Below are positions 1-8,184 of a stretch of 25,336 nt of DNA, piece after piece. A model generated the notes under the pieces. That model worked only from the letters and a program-made list of their open reading frames with translations. It did no database searches and had not been told where the DNA came from. The stretch's first letter is position 1; every line of letters begins with the position of its first letter. The position numbers were made by a program, and so were the translations under genes. Source of the stretch: Acidobacteriota bacterium. Its GTDB lineage: Bacteria; Acidobacteriota; Blastocatellia; Pyrinomonadales; Pyrinomonadaceae. The stretch covers positions 1 to 25,336 of the forward strand of contig JADYZI010000071.1 in assembly GCA_020853255.1 (NCBI GenBank). Reading direction: 5' to 3'.

Positions 1-1
1 C

Positions 2-55
2 ACGCTTATCAAGGAACGAATCGGAAAAACTCTCAAAATTAGAATCAAATACTAA
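2..55 (+). CDS. C-terminal end of an upstream gene, possibly DUF1257/Ycf35-like (partial)
   Basis: The frame starting at base 2 is open from the window edge to a TAA at 53-55 and reads TLIKERIGKTLKIRIKY. The stop abuts the Shine-Dalgarno sequence of the next gene (AGGAGG at 55-60), as expected in an operon. DUF2997 genes are commonly preceded by a DUF1257 (Ycf35-like) gene and an AAA ATPase, and a short basic beta-strand-like tail fits a DUF1257 C-terminus. That identity is inferred from context because only 17 residues are visible. Confidence 0.4.
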   Translation, partial: TLIKERIGKTLKIRIKY

Positions 56-68
56 GGAGGATGCCGAA

Positions 69-260
69 ATGCCTGAAGTTGAATTCAAAATCGATACCGA
101 ACGCGGAACATGCGAAACCGAGATAAAAGGGTATCAAGGTACCGCTTGTGAGAAAGCGGCGAAACAGTTAAAGGGAATTCTCGGCGATCCCTGTGCCGAA
201 ACCAAAAAGCAAGAATATTTCATCAAAGTGGAGTCAAAACAGACTTCCAAACGAAAATGA
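69..260 (+). CDS. DUF2997 domain protein
   Basis: This 63-residue protein has the length and pattern of the DUF2997 family: an N-terminal strand (MPEVEFKID), a central 'EIKGYQGTACEKAAKQLKGILG' type segment in which a Gly-rich turn leads into a Cys-containing helix, and a basic tail. Cysteines lie near residues 15, 27 and 42. The start is well supported by AGGAGG at 55-60, eight bases upstream. Its stop overlaps the next start by four bases (ATGA, 257-260), indicating translational coupling to the radical-SAM gene. The molecular function of DUF2997 is not established. Genes of this family recur beside DUF1257, an AAA ATPase and a 4Fe-4S protein in cyanobacteria and other phyla, and this locus matches that pattern. 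Confidence 0.75.
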   Translation: MPEVEFKIDTERGTCETEIKGYQGTACEKAAKQLKGILGDPCAETKKQEYFIKVESKQTSKRK

Positions 261-910
261 AAAACGAGATTACTTTCATTCTTGAATACGACAATAGGAA
301 CCTCACGACCGAAGTCTCAGGCATTCCCGCTGATCTACTTATCGATCTCAGAGACGACCTTGGAACCTCCCAATATTTGAATTGCGGAAAGCCGATGCAA
401 GGTCAGTCTTGGGAACCGGGTAACCTTAAAGATGATCGCCATTACATCTGGCTTCATCGCATATATCACAACTCGGTGGTTGATGGCCCGGGTCGTCGGA
501 GCGTAGTTCAAGTTGCCGGTTGTTCAATTCGTTGTCCAGGTTGTTACGTTCCAGAAACACATAATCGCTATAACGGGAGACAAGTTTCCATTGCCTCGAT
601 TCTCGAAGAGATTCTCGCAAAACGCGGGGAGAACGACGGTGTCACAATTCTCGGAGGAGAGCCCTTTGACCAATCTGATTCCGTCGCGGAACTTGTGGCA
701 AGACTGAAGCACTCCAACTTCCACATTGTCGTCTATACGGGCAACACTATCGAGAAATTATATGCAAAAGACGACCCTCTTATTACCTATACTCTTTCGC
801 ACATCGATATGCTCGTTGACGGTCCTTTTGAATTATCACTTCTCGCTGAGACCGGGGAGTATCGGGGGTCATCAAATCAGCGCCTATTACGAACGAAATT
901 GGTTAGTTGA
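257..910 (+). CDS. NrdG-like radical SAM / 4Fe-4S single cluster protein
   Basis: This 217-residue protein carries a radical-SAM-type cluster motif, C89-x3-C93-x2-C96, inside a segment (VDGPGRRSVVQVAGCSIRC) typical of anaerobic ribonucleotide reductase activase (NrdG) and 4Fe-4S single-cluster domain proteins. A GGEP motif at about residues 133-136 is the usual SAM-contacting element, and the tail (VDGPFELSL...YRGSSNQRL) matches the NrdG C-terminus. About 65 residues precede the domain, which is longer than stand-alone NrdG. No nrdD reductase is visible, and the gene overlaps the DUF2997 gene by four bases. It therefore probably serves the DUF1257/DUF2997/AAA system rather than NrdD. That substrate assignment is inference. 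Confidence 0.8.
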   Translation: MKNEITFILEYDNRNLTTEVSGIPADLLIDLRDDLGTSQYLNCGKPMQGQSWEPGNLKDDRHYIWLHRIYHNSVVDGPGRRSVVQVAGCSIRCPGCYVPETHNRYNGRQVSIASILEEILAKRGENDGVTILGGEPFDQSDSVAELVARLKHSNFHIVVYTGNTIEKLYAKDDPLITYTLSHIDMLVDGPFELSLLAETGEYRGSSNQRLLRTKLVS

Positions 911-1052
911 TTTTATGATTCGCCCGAAAAATCATCTCACATTATTTTCGAGTATCCCGTGAAGATTGCGGTAGAAATCTTCCGAGAACCCGCGTACCGA
1001 TTTCAAATCGGATTGCTAGCATGGATGCATTGAGTTTGCCCGCGATCTTGCA

Positions 1053-1215
1053 GTGATGGTAGAACAGCCGCTAGACGAGCCGGACAAGCCTCCAACCGGT
1101 ATTCATTACGAAATTTGAGATAAACGAGTCGTTCGAACTGTTGACGTGATAGTCGACGTCGAATCGGCGAGGGGGGGTATTTAACTCACCGTTGCGGCTG
1201 AATCCGCGACTGAGC
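1053..1215 (+). pseudogene. Decayed fragment of a FixH/YtkA-like gene (paralogue of 19578-20198)
   Basis: Three short blocks in two frames match consecutive parts of the intact protein encoded at 19578. Bases 1056-1100 read MVEQPLDEPDKPPTG against MVKHPAMEPDKATTG. Bases 1102-1137, shifted by one, read FITKFEINESFE against FITKFETNEPFK. Bases 1137-1172, back in the first frame, read TVDVIVDVESAR against AVDAKVEVESAN. Nucleotide similarity continues weakly to about 1215 (ACCGTTGCGGC is shared). Frameshifts and in-frame stops make it non-functional. The N-terminal signal peptide part and the C-terminal membrane segment are not recognisable. Confidence 0.8.
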
Positions 1216-1336
1216 GGATACTAATAAGGGCTTCCAATCGGCTTTCTTTTCTCCTTTTCACAGGCTTTTACGCGGTGCTACAATAGAACTCTTATTTATA
1301 CCATCTACCCTAATCTGGGGAGCTAGGCTTCTTACC

Positions 1337-1376
1337 GGGACATAGGAAGGGATAATTGGGACCTGTTATATGTCCC
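1337..1376. repeat. 8-bp inverted repeat GGGACATA / TATGTCCC
   Basis: GGGACATA at 1337-1344 is the exact reverse complement of TATGTCCC at 1369-1376, with 24 bases between. It lies about 70 bases upstream of the -35 box of the czc promoter. It could be a widely spaced operator pair or a weak RNA stem. Its role is not shown by the sequence. Confidence 0.4.
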
Positions 1377-1393
1377 TATCTCGGCGTGTGTGT

Positions 1394-1412
1394 CCCATTA
1401 GCGACTAATGGG
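1394..1412 (+). promoter_or_regulatory. Perfect palindrome CCCATTAG-CGA-CTAATGGG, operator or terminator-like hairpin
   Basis: Two 8-bp arms, CCCATTAG (1394-1401) and CTAATGGG (1405-1412), flank a three-base centre. As RNA this would be a tight hairpin, followed after a few bases by GAAAAGTTTT rather than an immediate U tract, so it is a poor intrinsic terminator. As DNA it is a dyad centred about 43 bases upstream of the -35 box at 1446, a plausible operator or activator site for the metal operon. No cognate regulator is visible in the window. Confidence 0.45.
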
Positions 1413-1445
1413 GAAAAGTTTTGATATAAAAAACGAGCCGAGTCC

Positions 1446-1474
1446 TTGACAACATGATAGGCTAAAGTTATGCT
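1446..1474 (+). promoter_or_regulatory. Sigma70-type promoter for the czc-like operon
   Basis: A perfect -35 hexamer TTGACA (1446-1451) is followed by a 17-bp spacer and TATGCT (1469-1474) as -10. It sits 36 bases before the first gene of the metal operon. The normal 17-bp spacing argues against a MerR-type promoter, which has a 19-20 bp spacer. It is the best promoter I can see in the window. Confidence 0.55.
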
Positions 1475-1510
1475 AGTTAATTGGAATCATTGTAGTTCCA
1501 CCTAGTTTAA

Positions 1511-1906
1511 ATGAAGGGTATACTCAAGTTCGTTCGCAGAAATATCGTCAGGAGACGCTTCGTCGTTCTCTGGCTGGGTATCATGGCGATCGAACTTTTA
1601 TGCCCGTCATTACACGCGATCGGTACGAATGCAGCTCCGCCGCTTAGTGGGACGACGACCCTCGTTAGTAATGTTGTTGATGAACGCGGCGAATCCGAAA
1701 CTGCCATCTCGAATTGCGAGAACGATTGCGACCATGAACCTGTCGGCGACTGCAACGACGAGTGCCTTTGCCACGCCGTTGCGATTCCTGGCATCGTTGG
1801 CGATGTCCAAACCTCGTCTGTCTACGGGACTAGCATCCCTTTGAAGAACGGTTACCCAGTTTTTAACTCACTTCCTCCTCCATACCTGCCTCCGAAATTT
1901 TCCTAA
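1511..1906 (+). CDS. Small Cys/His-rich exported protein leading the efflux operon
   Basis: The protein has 131 residues. A basic N-terminus (residues 1-16) precedes a hydrophobic segment (about 17-38), which reads as a signal sequence or membrane anchor. The middle holds a compact acidic Cys/His cluster with C69, C73, H75, C81, C85, C87 and H88. The C-terminus is proline-rich (PPPYLPPK). I do not recognise a named family. Position directly upstream of czcC, about 30 bases after the predicted transcription start, and the Cys/His cluster suggest a periplasmic metal-binding or sensing role, which is inference. No clear Shine-Dalgarno sequence precedes the ATG, so the start is uncertain. Confidence 0.6.
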   Translation: MKGILKFVRRNIVRRRFVVLWLGIMAIELLCPSLHAIGTNAAPPLSGTTTLVSNVVDERGESETAISNCENDCDHEPVGDCNDECLCHAVAIPGIVGDVQTSSVYGTSIPLKNGYPVFNSLPPPYLPPKFS

Positions 1907-2038
1907 TCGAAAGGTGCCGGATTGAACCGCGCTTTGTCTATTCATAGCGCCTTCAGTATCAATCCATCAATCACGCTCACCCCGGTTGCTCGTGCGCCCG
2001 CGTTGAGTAAGCATCAGCTTTGATCAGGAAGATTACAA

Positions 2039-3448
2039 ATGAATTTACACAAAAAGGCTCCGGTACTTTTGGCCGGCCTTTGTTTGACGATCGCTGGTTT
2101 TACAGCGGCGGTCGGTCAGGAACCGACGTTACTGGCCAGAAACGACACGGCGACCACGGATGCGAGAGATTCGGTCGCCTCGGCGAAGTCGCTTCTCGAA
2201 TCAGTTCTCCCAAATTATTACCACCCGCAGGACGGTATGTCCGTCGACGAGTTGATCAAGCGGGCCTTAGCCTCCAATCAGGAGATCATCGCGTCGCGAC
2301 TCGAGATTGACAAGGCAAGAGCCCGCCTGCAGCAGGCCCGCTTGCGTCCGAATCCGACGCTGGAGTTCGAGCGCGAATCGGGTCGTCTTGTGGGCAGCGG
2401 CGGGGATAGTCAGTTCACCTTGGGGTTCTCGCTACCGATCGAAATATACGGTCGGCGCTCGGCCCGCGTAAGCGCGGCACAGATATCTATTGAGGCGAGC
2501 GAGGCGGAAGTCCGTAACCGCGAACGAGTTCTGGTTGCGAATGTGCTCACGAACTACGCGGAAGCTTTAGGAGCTCTACGAGAATTGGACGCTACCGAGC
2601 GGCTTCTCGATCTCGATCTCCAAACCACTCGTATAGTGCAGATTAGGGTGAATGAGGGCGAGACGCCCCCGCTGGAGCTCAACCTCCTGCAGGCGGAGGT
2701 GGAACGCCTTCGCGCGCGGCGCCAGTTGGCCGAGGGCCGGCTGCAATCTGCTATCACCCAATTGAAGCTGCTGACCGGTGTGCCGTTCGACGACGCGCTC
2801 CGGCTGCGAGAGCAGATCGACGCCGCCGTACTGCCTACGCTTCCCGCGACTAAGGAAGCGGCCGTAGATATCGGCCTGCGCACGCGACCGGACGTCGCTC
2901 TTGCTCAGTTAGAAGAGCAAGTCGCAACAGCTGGACTTCGCCTTGTCCGGGCCCAAAGCCGTCCCGACCTTACCGCCTATACTCGCTACTCGCAGGGCCG
3001 ATCAACATTCGACGCTCCCACGGCACCGTTTTCGCAGCGCGACCGAAGCTTGACCTTCGGCGTCGCGATCGGGTTGCCTCTATTCAATAAGAATCAGGGT
3101 GCGAAGGTGGAAGCCGAGATCTCGATACGGCAGGCCCAGGCGAGACGAGAGTTCGCGGAGAGGGCTGTGCGGGGCGAGATCCTAGCGGCCTACCAGCGTT
3201 TTGAGGCGGCGAGCCGAGCGGTCTCCACTCTGCAAATCGGGGCGATACCGCGATCGACCCAAAACGTCGAGACGTTCCGCAAGGTCTACGAGATTGGCGA
3301 GATAAAAATAACGGAATTGATCGCGGAGCAGCGGCGGCTGCTCGACGCGACTCGAGATTTGACGGAGGCGTTGACGCAGCGTTACCGCTCTCAAGCGGAT
3401 TTGAGCATAGCCCTTGGAGCCAGAGGGTTTCTTCCCGAACCTAAATGA
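2039..3448 (+). CDS. czcC: CzcC-like outer-membrane efflux protein (TolC family)
   Basis: This 469-residue TolC-family protein would form the outer-membrane duct of a tripartite RND metal pump. A signal peptide (residues 1 to about 26, AAVG before QE) is followed by two Ala/Arg/Leu-rich repeats typical of the family, including 'QARLRPNPTLEFERESG' at roughly 97-113 and the 'FGVAIGLPLFNKNQG' strand and turn in the second half. Length fits CzcC/CusC (about 420-470). AGGAAG lies about eight bases before the ATG. Its stop overlaps the downstream czcB-like start by four bases. A second TolC-family gene lies at 20230, with a similar internal 'LNEGDVAPLDLN' segment (here 'VNEGETPPLELN'). Confidence 0.9.
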   Translation: MNLHKKAPVLLAGLCLTIAGFTAAVGQEPTLLARNDTATTDARDSVASAKSLLESVLPNYYHPQDGMSVDELIKRALASNQEIIASRLEIDKARARLQQARLRPNPTLEFERESGRLVGSGGDSQFTLGFSLPIEIYGRRSARVSAAQISIEASEAEVRNRERVLVANVLTNYAEALGALRELDATERLLDLDLQTTRIVQIRVNEGETPPLELNLLQAEVERLRARRQLAEGRLQSAITQLKLLTGVPFDDALRLREQIDAAVLPTLPATKEAAVDIGLRTRPDVALAQLEEQVATAGLRLVRAQSRPDLTAYTRYSQGRSTFDAPTAPFSQRDRSLTFGVAIGLPLFNKNQGAKVEAEISIRQAQARREFAERAVRGEILAAYQRFEAASRAVSTLQIGAIPRSTQNVETFRKVYEIGEIKITELIAEQRRLLDATRDLTEALTQRYRSQADLSIALGARGFLPEPK

Positions 3449-5022
3449 GGTTGCCGAACATGAATGACGAGATAAAAAAAGAGATGAACGATAAGAAAGA
3501 GCCGGAGATGACAAACGAAGTTATGAGTGAACGAACGGGCCATCACGAGCGGGACGAGGCGGACCTTGCCCGTCTCGAAGATAATTTTGATCGCGAACGC
3601 GACGAATCCTACCCCCCGACCGCTCAGAACACGAAAGCGAAAAGCATGTTCGCGTGGATCCTGACCGCGGTGGTCGTTGCGCTGTTCGCGATTGCGGGCG
3701 TGGTTTGGATCGCTACGCGGAGTTCCTCGTCCGCGACAAATGTTGAGGTTGAGGCTGGTCCGGAGAAGAAGGAGGAAGGGCACTCCGAAGACGAAGAAGG
3801 CCGCGAGGTCAAGTTGGACGCGGAATCGGCCGAGTCGGCGGGCATCGAGGTCGAGGGCGTCACGCAGCGCCCCGCGATAGCGAAGCTTTACGTCACCGGT
3901 GCCGTCGAACTTAACCCGGAGAAAACCGAATTAGCGACGCCGCTCGTTGGTGGGCGGATCGAGCGGGTTTTCTACGGCGTTGGCGACTATGTCAATCAAG
4001 GTGCCATTTTAGCCACAATCTCAAGTCCGCAGCTGGCAGAGCTTCACGGAAAACTTAACGAAGCTAGAAACCGGCTCGATATTGGGCGCAAAAATCTGGA
4101 GAGGGTTCAAAAGACCGAGAATCGTGTGTCGATACTTCAGGCGAAGGCTAAGCTCGACGAAGCCGATGCGACACTTCGGAGGACGCAACGACTGATCGAA
4201 CTGGGAGCTGGAGCCGGTAAGGATTTGATCTCCGCTGAGGCCAACTATCGCACCGCGAAAGCCGACTATGACTTCCAGTCCAATATCGCACTAAACCGCG
4301 AGCTCCAACAGGCACAGGCGGAGGTGCAGACGGCGCAGGTCGATTTTCAGCATACACAAAACCAGTTAAGAGCCCTGGGATCGAGCGAGCAAAATCTCCA
4401 GCGTGACGACCACTCTAAGGATGCGTCTATTGCAATTGTTCGGGCGCCGCTCGCGGGTGTCGTTACTGAAAGGAAGTTCAACGCTGGAGCTGGGATCGAT
4501 GCGGCGTCTCCGCTTTTCTCGATCTCAAATCTTTCCAGCGTTTATGTTATCGCGAACGTGCCTGAGTCCAATGTCGGCAAACTCGTTATCGGCTCGGTCG
4601 CTGAGATACGGTCAAACTCGGCGGGTACCTTCAACGGACGGATCAGCTACATCGATCCGCGGCTCGATGAGGCAACCAGAACCGCTCGCGTACGCCTGGA
4701 GGTTCCGAACCCTCAGGGGCGGCTTCGTGTCGGAACGTTCACGGAGGTCGGATTCTATACCGGCACCAACGCGGAAACTGGCGAAGAACTCGTCGTGCCG
4801 TCGGGAGCCATCCAGCGTGAAGGCGATAAGACAATCGTCTTCGTTCCTAAAGACGACGAGCCAGGAGCCTACGAGATCAGGGAAGTAGAGATCGGCGGGG
4901 AGATGGAAGGCTACACCGCGATCAAAAGCGGGCTGAAACTCGGCGAGAAGGTGGTCTCGAAAGGCAGCTTCACGCTAAAAACACAGATGCAGAAGGGTGA
5001 GATGGGTGAGCACGGCCACTAA
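3445..5022 (+). CDS. czcB: CzcB-like RND periplasmic adaptor (membrane fusion protein)
   Basis: This 525-residue adaptor links the inner-membrane pump to the outer-membrane channel. Residues 1 to about 65 form a hydrophilic, highly charged, predicted cytosolic segment. A membrane anchor follows at about 68-90 (AWILTAVVVALFAIAGVVWI), then a charged, acidic linker, a lipoyl/barrel-sandwich part (VGGRIERVFYGVGDYVNQG), a coiled-coil hairpin (about 195-310), the returning lipoyl half (IVRAPLAGVVTERKF), and beta-barrel and membrane-proximal domains. The C-terminus is His/Met-rich (MQKGEMGEHGH). The start at 3445 overlaps czcC by four bases. An in-frame ATG at 3460 is an alternative. The charged cytosolic extension is longer than usual for CzcB. 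Confidence 0.9.
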   Translation: MRLPNMNDEIKKEMNDKKEPEMTNEVMSERTGHHERDEADLARLEDNFDRERDESYPPTAQNTKAKSMFAWILTAVVVALFAIAGVVWIATRSSSSATNVEVEAGPEKKEEGHSEDEEGREVKLDAESAESAGIEVEGVTQRPAIAKLYVTGAVELNPEKTELATPLVGGRIERVFYGVGDYVNQGAILATISSPQLAELHGKLNEARNRLDIGRKNLERVQKTENRVSILQAKAKLDEADATLRRTQRLIELGAGAGKDLISAEANYRTAKADYDFQSNIALNRELQQAQAEVQTAQVDFQHTQNQLRALGSSEQNLQRDDHSKDASIAIVRAPLAGVVTERKFNAGAGIDAASPLFSISNLSSVYVIANVPESNVGKLVIGSVAEIRSNSAGTFNGRISYIDPRLDEATRTARVRLEVPNPQGRLRVGTFTEVGFYTGTNAETGEELVVPSGAIQREGDKTIVFVPKDDEPGAYEIREVEIGGEMEGYTAIKSGLKLGEKVVSKGSFTLKTQMQKGEMGEHGH

Positions 5023-5064
5023 GCGTGTGCTTAAAGTTACGCTGAGTATTTTAGACCAGATTTT

Positions 5065-8000
5065 ATGATAAACGCACTTATCCGATTCTCGGTTGAGAAC
5101 CGATTGATCGTCATATTGCTCGTCGCGATTATGTCAGCGGCCGGCGCTTACAGCTTGATCAACCTGCCGATCGACGCGGTTCCGGACGTGACCAACGTGC
5201 AGGTGCAGGTCCTTACCGCCGCGCCGTCTCTCGCTCCGCTGGAGATGGAGCGTCAGGTTACATTCCCGGTCGAGGTGGCTATGTCCGGGCTTCCGGATAT
5301 CGAGGAGATCCGCTCGGTTTCTAAGTTTGGCCTTTCCGCAGTCACGGTTGTGTTCGACGAATCGGTCGACACCTATTTCGCCCGACAACTTGTTCTGGAA
5401 CGGCTGGCCCAGGCTAGGGAGCAAATCCCCGAGTCAATCGGCTCACCGGAGATGGGGCCGATCTCGACGGGATTGGGCGAGATCTATCAGTACGAGCTCA
5501 AATCGCCCGACGGAAGCTACGACGCGAAAGCTCTACGCACGGTTCAGGACTGGAACGTGCGGCGCCAGCTTCTCGGGGTTCCCGGAGCAACTGAGATTAA
5601 CAGCTTCGGCGGGTACGAAAAGCAGTATCAGGTTCGTCTGGAGCCAGCGAAGCTGCAGTCGTACGGTCTGACGATGCGAGACGTCTATGAGGCGGTGAGT
5701 CGAAACAACGCCAACGTCGGCGGGGCCTATATACAAAAAGGTGCCGAGCAGTATCTGCTTCGGGGGCTCGGGCTTGTTGAAAACCCGGAAGATATCGGCA
5801 ATATCGTCGTGAAAACGGGTCCGGAGGGTGTGCCGATTTACGTCAAAAACGTAGGTGAGATCGTTGAGGGGTCAACGGTTCGGCAAGGAGCGGTGACCGC
5901 GGATGGCAAGGGAGAGATCGTCGCGGGGATCGTGCTGATGCTCAAAGGCGAGAACTCGCGAACGGTCGTAGAGAACGTAAAGAGCCGCGTCGAGGAAGTG
6001 AAGAAGTCGTTGCCGGCGGGCGTGGAACTTTCTCCGTTCTACGACCGAACCCAGCTGATTGACCGGGCGATCGCCACAGTTGAGAAGAACTTGATCGAAG
6101 GTGCGATCCTGGTAATCGTGGTGCTGATGCTGCTGCTCGGGAACTGGCGCGGGGCTTTGCTGGTCGCGACGATCATCCCGCTCTCGATGCTGTTCGCGGC
6201 GATTCTGATGCGAGTGTTCAATGTATCCGGTAACCTTATGAGCCTCGGAGCCTTGGACTTCGGATTGATTGTGGACGGCGCTGTCGTGATGGTGGAAAAC
6301 ACGATTCGGCGAAGAGCTGAGGCACAGCACGAGGCGGAAACTGGCGGGCATCGCGAGAACCCCCAGCGTACAATCCTCGAGTCCTGCCTCGAAGTCGCCC
6401 GTCCTGTAGTCTTCGCGGTCGCGATCATCGCGATAGTGTACCTGCCGATCCTAAGCCTTCGCGGGATCGAGGGGAAAATGTTCGTCCCGATGGCGTTGAC
6501 AGTCGTCTTCGCGTTGATCGGTTCGCTGCTGCTCTCGCTCACCTACGTCCCGGCGATGATGACGCTGGTTCTAAGCGGGAAGGTATCGGAAAAAGAAAGC
6601 TTCCTGATCCGCTGGGCAAAGAAAGCGTACATCCCCGCGTTCGATTTTGTCGGTCGCTATCGGGCTCAGGCGTTGGCTCTCGCGGTCGGGCTCGTAGCTA
6701 TCAGCGGCGCCATTTTTCCGTATCTAGGTTCAGAGTTTATCCCTCGGCTCGACGAGGGCGACATTGCCGTTCAGGTCCAGCGGCTCCCAAGCGTGTCACT
6801 AGAGGAATCGGTCCGGAACACGACCGAGGTAGAAAAGGTATTGATGGAATTTCCCGAGGTTAAGACCGTAATCTCCAAAACGGGCCGGGCGGAAGTTGCC
6901 ACCGACCCAATGAGTGTAGATTTCTCAGACTTATATGTGGCGTTGAAGCCTCCGGGGGAATGGACCACGACCAAGGACAAGACCGAACTGGTAGAGAAGA
7001 TGTCTAAGGCGCTCGAGGAACGGGTGCCTGGGGCAATGGCGAGCTTTTCGCAGCCGATTGAGCTGCGTGTTGCGGAACTTATCTCGGGCGTGCGATCCGA
7101 CGTTGCAATCAAGCTGTATGGTGACGATTTGAAGGTACTAAAGGAGAAGGCGGACGAGATCGTCAAATCCGTGCAGACTGTTAAGGGAGCCGAGGATGTT
7201 AAGGCGGAAGCCACGAGCGGCCTCCCGCAGCTGCAGATTAAGCCCGACCGAGCCGCGATCGCACGATACGGTCTCAACGTCGAGGATGTGAACGACATGG
7301 TCGAGTCGGTTGTCGCGGGGAAGGACGCCGGACAGGTTTATGAGGGTGAGCAGCGCTTCAACCTTGTGGTGCGGCTCGATGAGGAGTCGGGCAAGAATGT
7401 CGATTCGATTCGAAACCTGCTCCTTACCGCCCCTAACGGCTCACGCGTGCCACTCTCTCAAGTGGCGGACATCCAACTCGTCGAGGATGCGGCGCAGATC
7501 ACCCGCGAGGACACCCGCCGCCGCATCGGCGTCGAGCTAAACGTCCGCGGGCGCGACATTGGCTCGTTTGTCGAAGAGGCTCAGGCAAAGATCGCGAAAG
7601 AAGTGCAACTTCCGCCAGGCTACTACCTTAAATGGGGCGGCACGTTCGAGAACCTGCAGAGGGCATCGGAAAGACTTCTTATCGTGGTGCCGATCGCCTT
7701 GTTCCTGATCTTTGTGCTGCTTTATACGACGTTCAATTCGATCAAGCAGGCTCTCTTGATCTACTCGGGGATTCCGTTCGCGATCGTCGGTGGAGTCGTC
7801 GCTTTGGCCTTGCGCGGGATGCCGTTCTCAATATCTGCGGGGGTCGGATTTATTGCTCTGTTTGGCGTTGCGGTGCTCAACGGCGTCGTGATGGTCAGCT
7901 TCATTAACCACCTTCGCGAAGAAGGAAAGACGGTTCTCGATGCGGTTCGCGAGGGAGCGGAAACGCGGCTGCGTCCGGTGCTGATGACCGCGCTGGTAGC

Positions 8001-8184
8001 GAGTCTCGGGTTTATTCCTATGGCCCTTGCCACAAGTGCTGGTGCCGAGGTTCAGCGCCCGCTTGCGACGGTGGTTATCGGAGGTTTGATTACATCTACA
8101 CTTTTGACCTTGCTGATCTTGCCGACACTTTACGGTTGGGTGGAAAAAGATCGCGAAGGTGAATTTACGGAGGATGAAATATGA
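5065..8184 (+). CDS. czcA: CzcA/CusA-family heavy-metal efflux RND pump
   Basis: This 1,039-residue inner-membrane proton/metal antiporter has the full length of the HME-RND family. The N-terminus (FSVENRLIVILLVAIM) and 'NLPIDAVPDVTNVQVQ' are family hallmarks. Transmembrane segment 4 carries DFG-x3-DGA-x4-EN with D398, D404 and E411, the acidic set that defines divalent-metal (CzcA-type) HME pumps. The second half has 'GGTFENLQRASERLLIVVPIA' and terminal helices ending near residue 1025. It lies 42 bases after czcB and overlaps the PII-like gene by four bases. The acidic motif favours Zn/Co/Cd/Ni export over Cu/Ag, though the exact metal cannot be read from sequence. Confidence 0.95.
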   Translation: MINALIRFSVENRLIVILLVAIMSAAGAYSLINLPIDAVPDVTNVQVQVLTAAPSLAPLEMERQVTFPVEVAMSGLPDIEEIRSVSKFGLSAVTVVFDESVDTYFARQLVLERLAQAREQIPESIGSPEMGPISTGLGEIYQYELKSPDGSYDAKALRTVQDWNVRRQLLGVPGATEINSFGGYEKQYQVRLEPAKLQSYGLTMRDVYEAVSRNNANVGGAYIQKGAEQYLLRGLGLVENPEDIGNIVVKTGPEGVPIYVKNVGEIVEGSTVRQGAVTADGKGEIVAGIVLMLKGENSRTVVENVKSRVEEVKKSLPAGVELSPFYDRTQLIDRAIATVEKNLIEGAILVIVVLMLLLGNWRGALLVATIIPLSMLFAAILMRVFNVSGNLMSLGALDFGLIVDGAVVMVENTIRRRAEAQHEAETGGHRENPQRTILESCLEVARPVVFAVAIIAIVYLPILSLRGIEGKMFVPMALTVVFALIGSLLLSLTYVPAMMTLVLSGKVSEKESFLIRWAKKAYIPAFDFVGRYRAQALALAVGLVAISGAIFPYLGSEFIPRLDEGDIAVQVQRLPSVSLEESVRNTTEVEKVLMEFPEVKTVISKTGRAEVATDPMSVDFSDLYVALKPPGEWTTTKDKTELVEKMSKALEERVPGAMASFSQPIELRVAELISGVRSDVAIKLYGDDLKVLKEKADEIVKSVQTVKGAEDVKAEATSGLPQLQIKPDRAAIARYGLNVEDVNDMVESVVAGKDAGQVYEGEQRFNLVVRLDEESGKNVDSIRNLLLTAPNGSRVPLSQVADIQLVEDAAQITREDTRRRIGVELNVRGRDIGSFVEEAQAKIAKEVQLPPGYYLKWGGTFENLQRASERLLIVVPIALFLIFVLLYTTFNSIKQALLIYSGIPFAIVGGVVALALRGMPFSISAGVGFIALFGVAVLNGVVMVSFINHLREEGKTVLDAVREGAETRLRPVLMTALVASLGFIPMALATSAGAEVQRPLATVVIGGLITSTLLTLLILPTLYGWVEKDREGEFTEDEI

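Larger units (their letters stand above)
911..1510 (+). other. 600-base gene-free region with a gene fossil, inverted repeats and a promoter
   Basis: No intact gene is visible between the radical-SAM gene and the metal cluster. The region is not empty. It holds a decayed copy of the 19578 gene (about 1053-1215), an 8-bp inverted repeat pair at 1337-1376, a perfect palindromic hairpin at 1394-1412, and a sigma70-like promoter at 1446-1474. Each is listed separately. The first 120 bases (911-1030) show nothing I recognise. Confidence 0.7.

Noticed and set aside
1394..1412. Rho-independent terminator
   Set aside because: The stem is good but is not followed directly by a U-rich tract, and it lies just before a promoter rather than after a gene; kept as an operator candidate.
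2554..2883. Long minus-strand open frames inside czcC, czcB, czcA and the ATPase gene (for example 2554-2883, 6039-6542, 6771-7298, 17322-17921)
   Set aside because: They are shadows of well-supported + strand genes, show low-complexity Arg/Ser-rich composition and have no family features.
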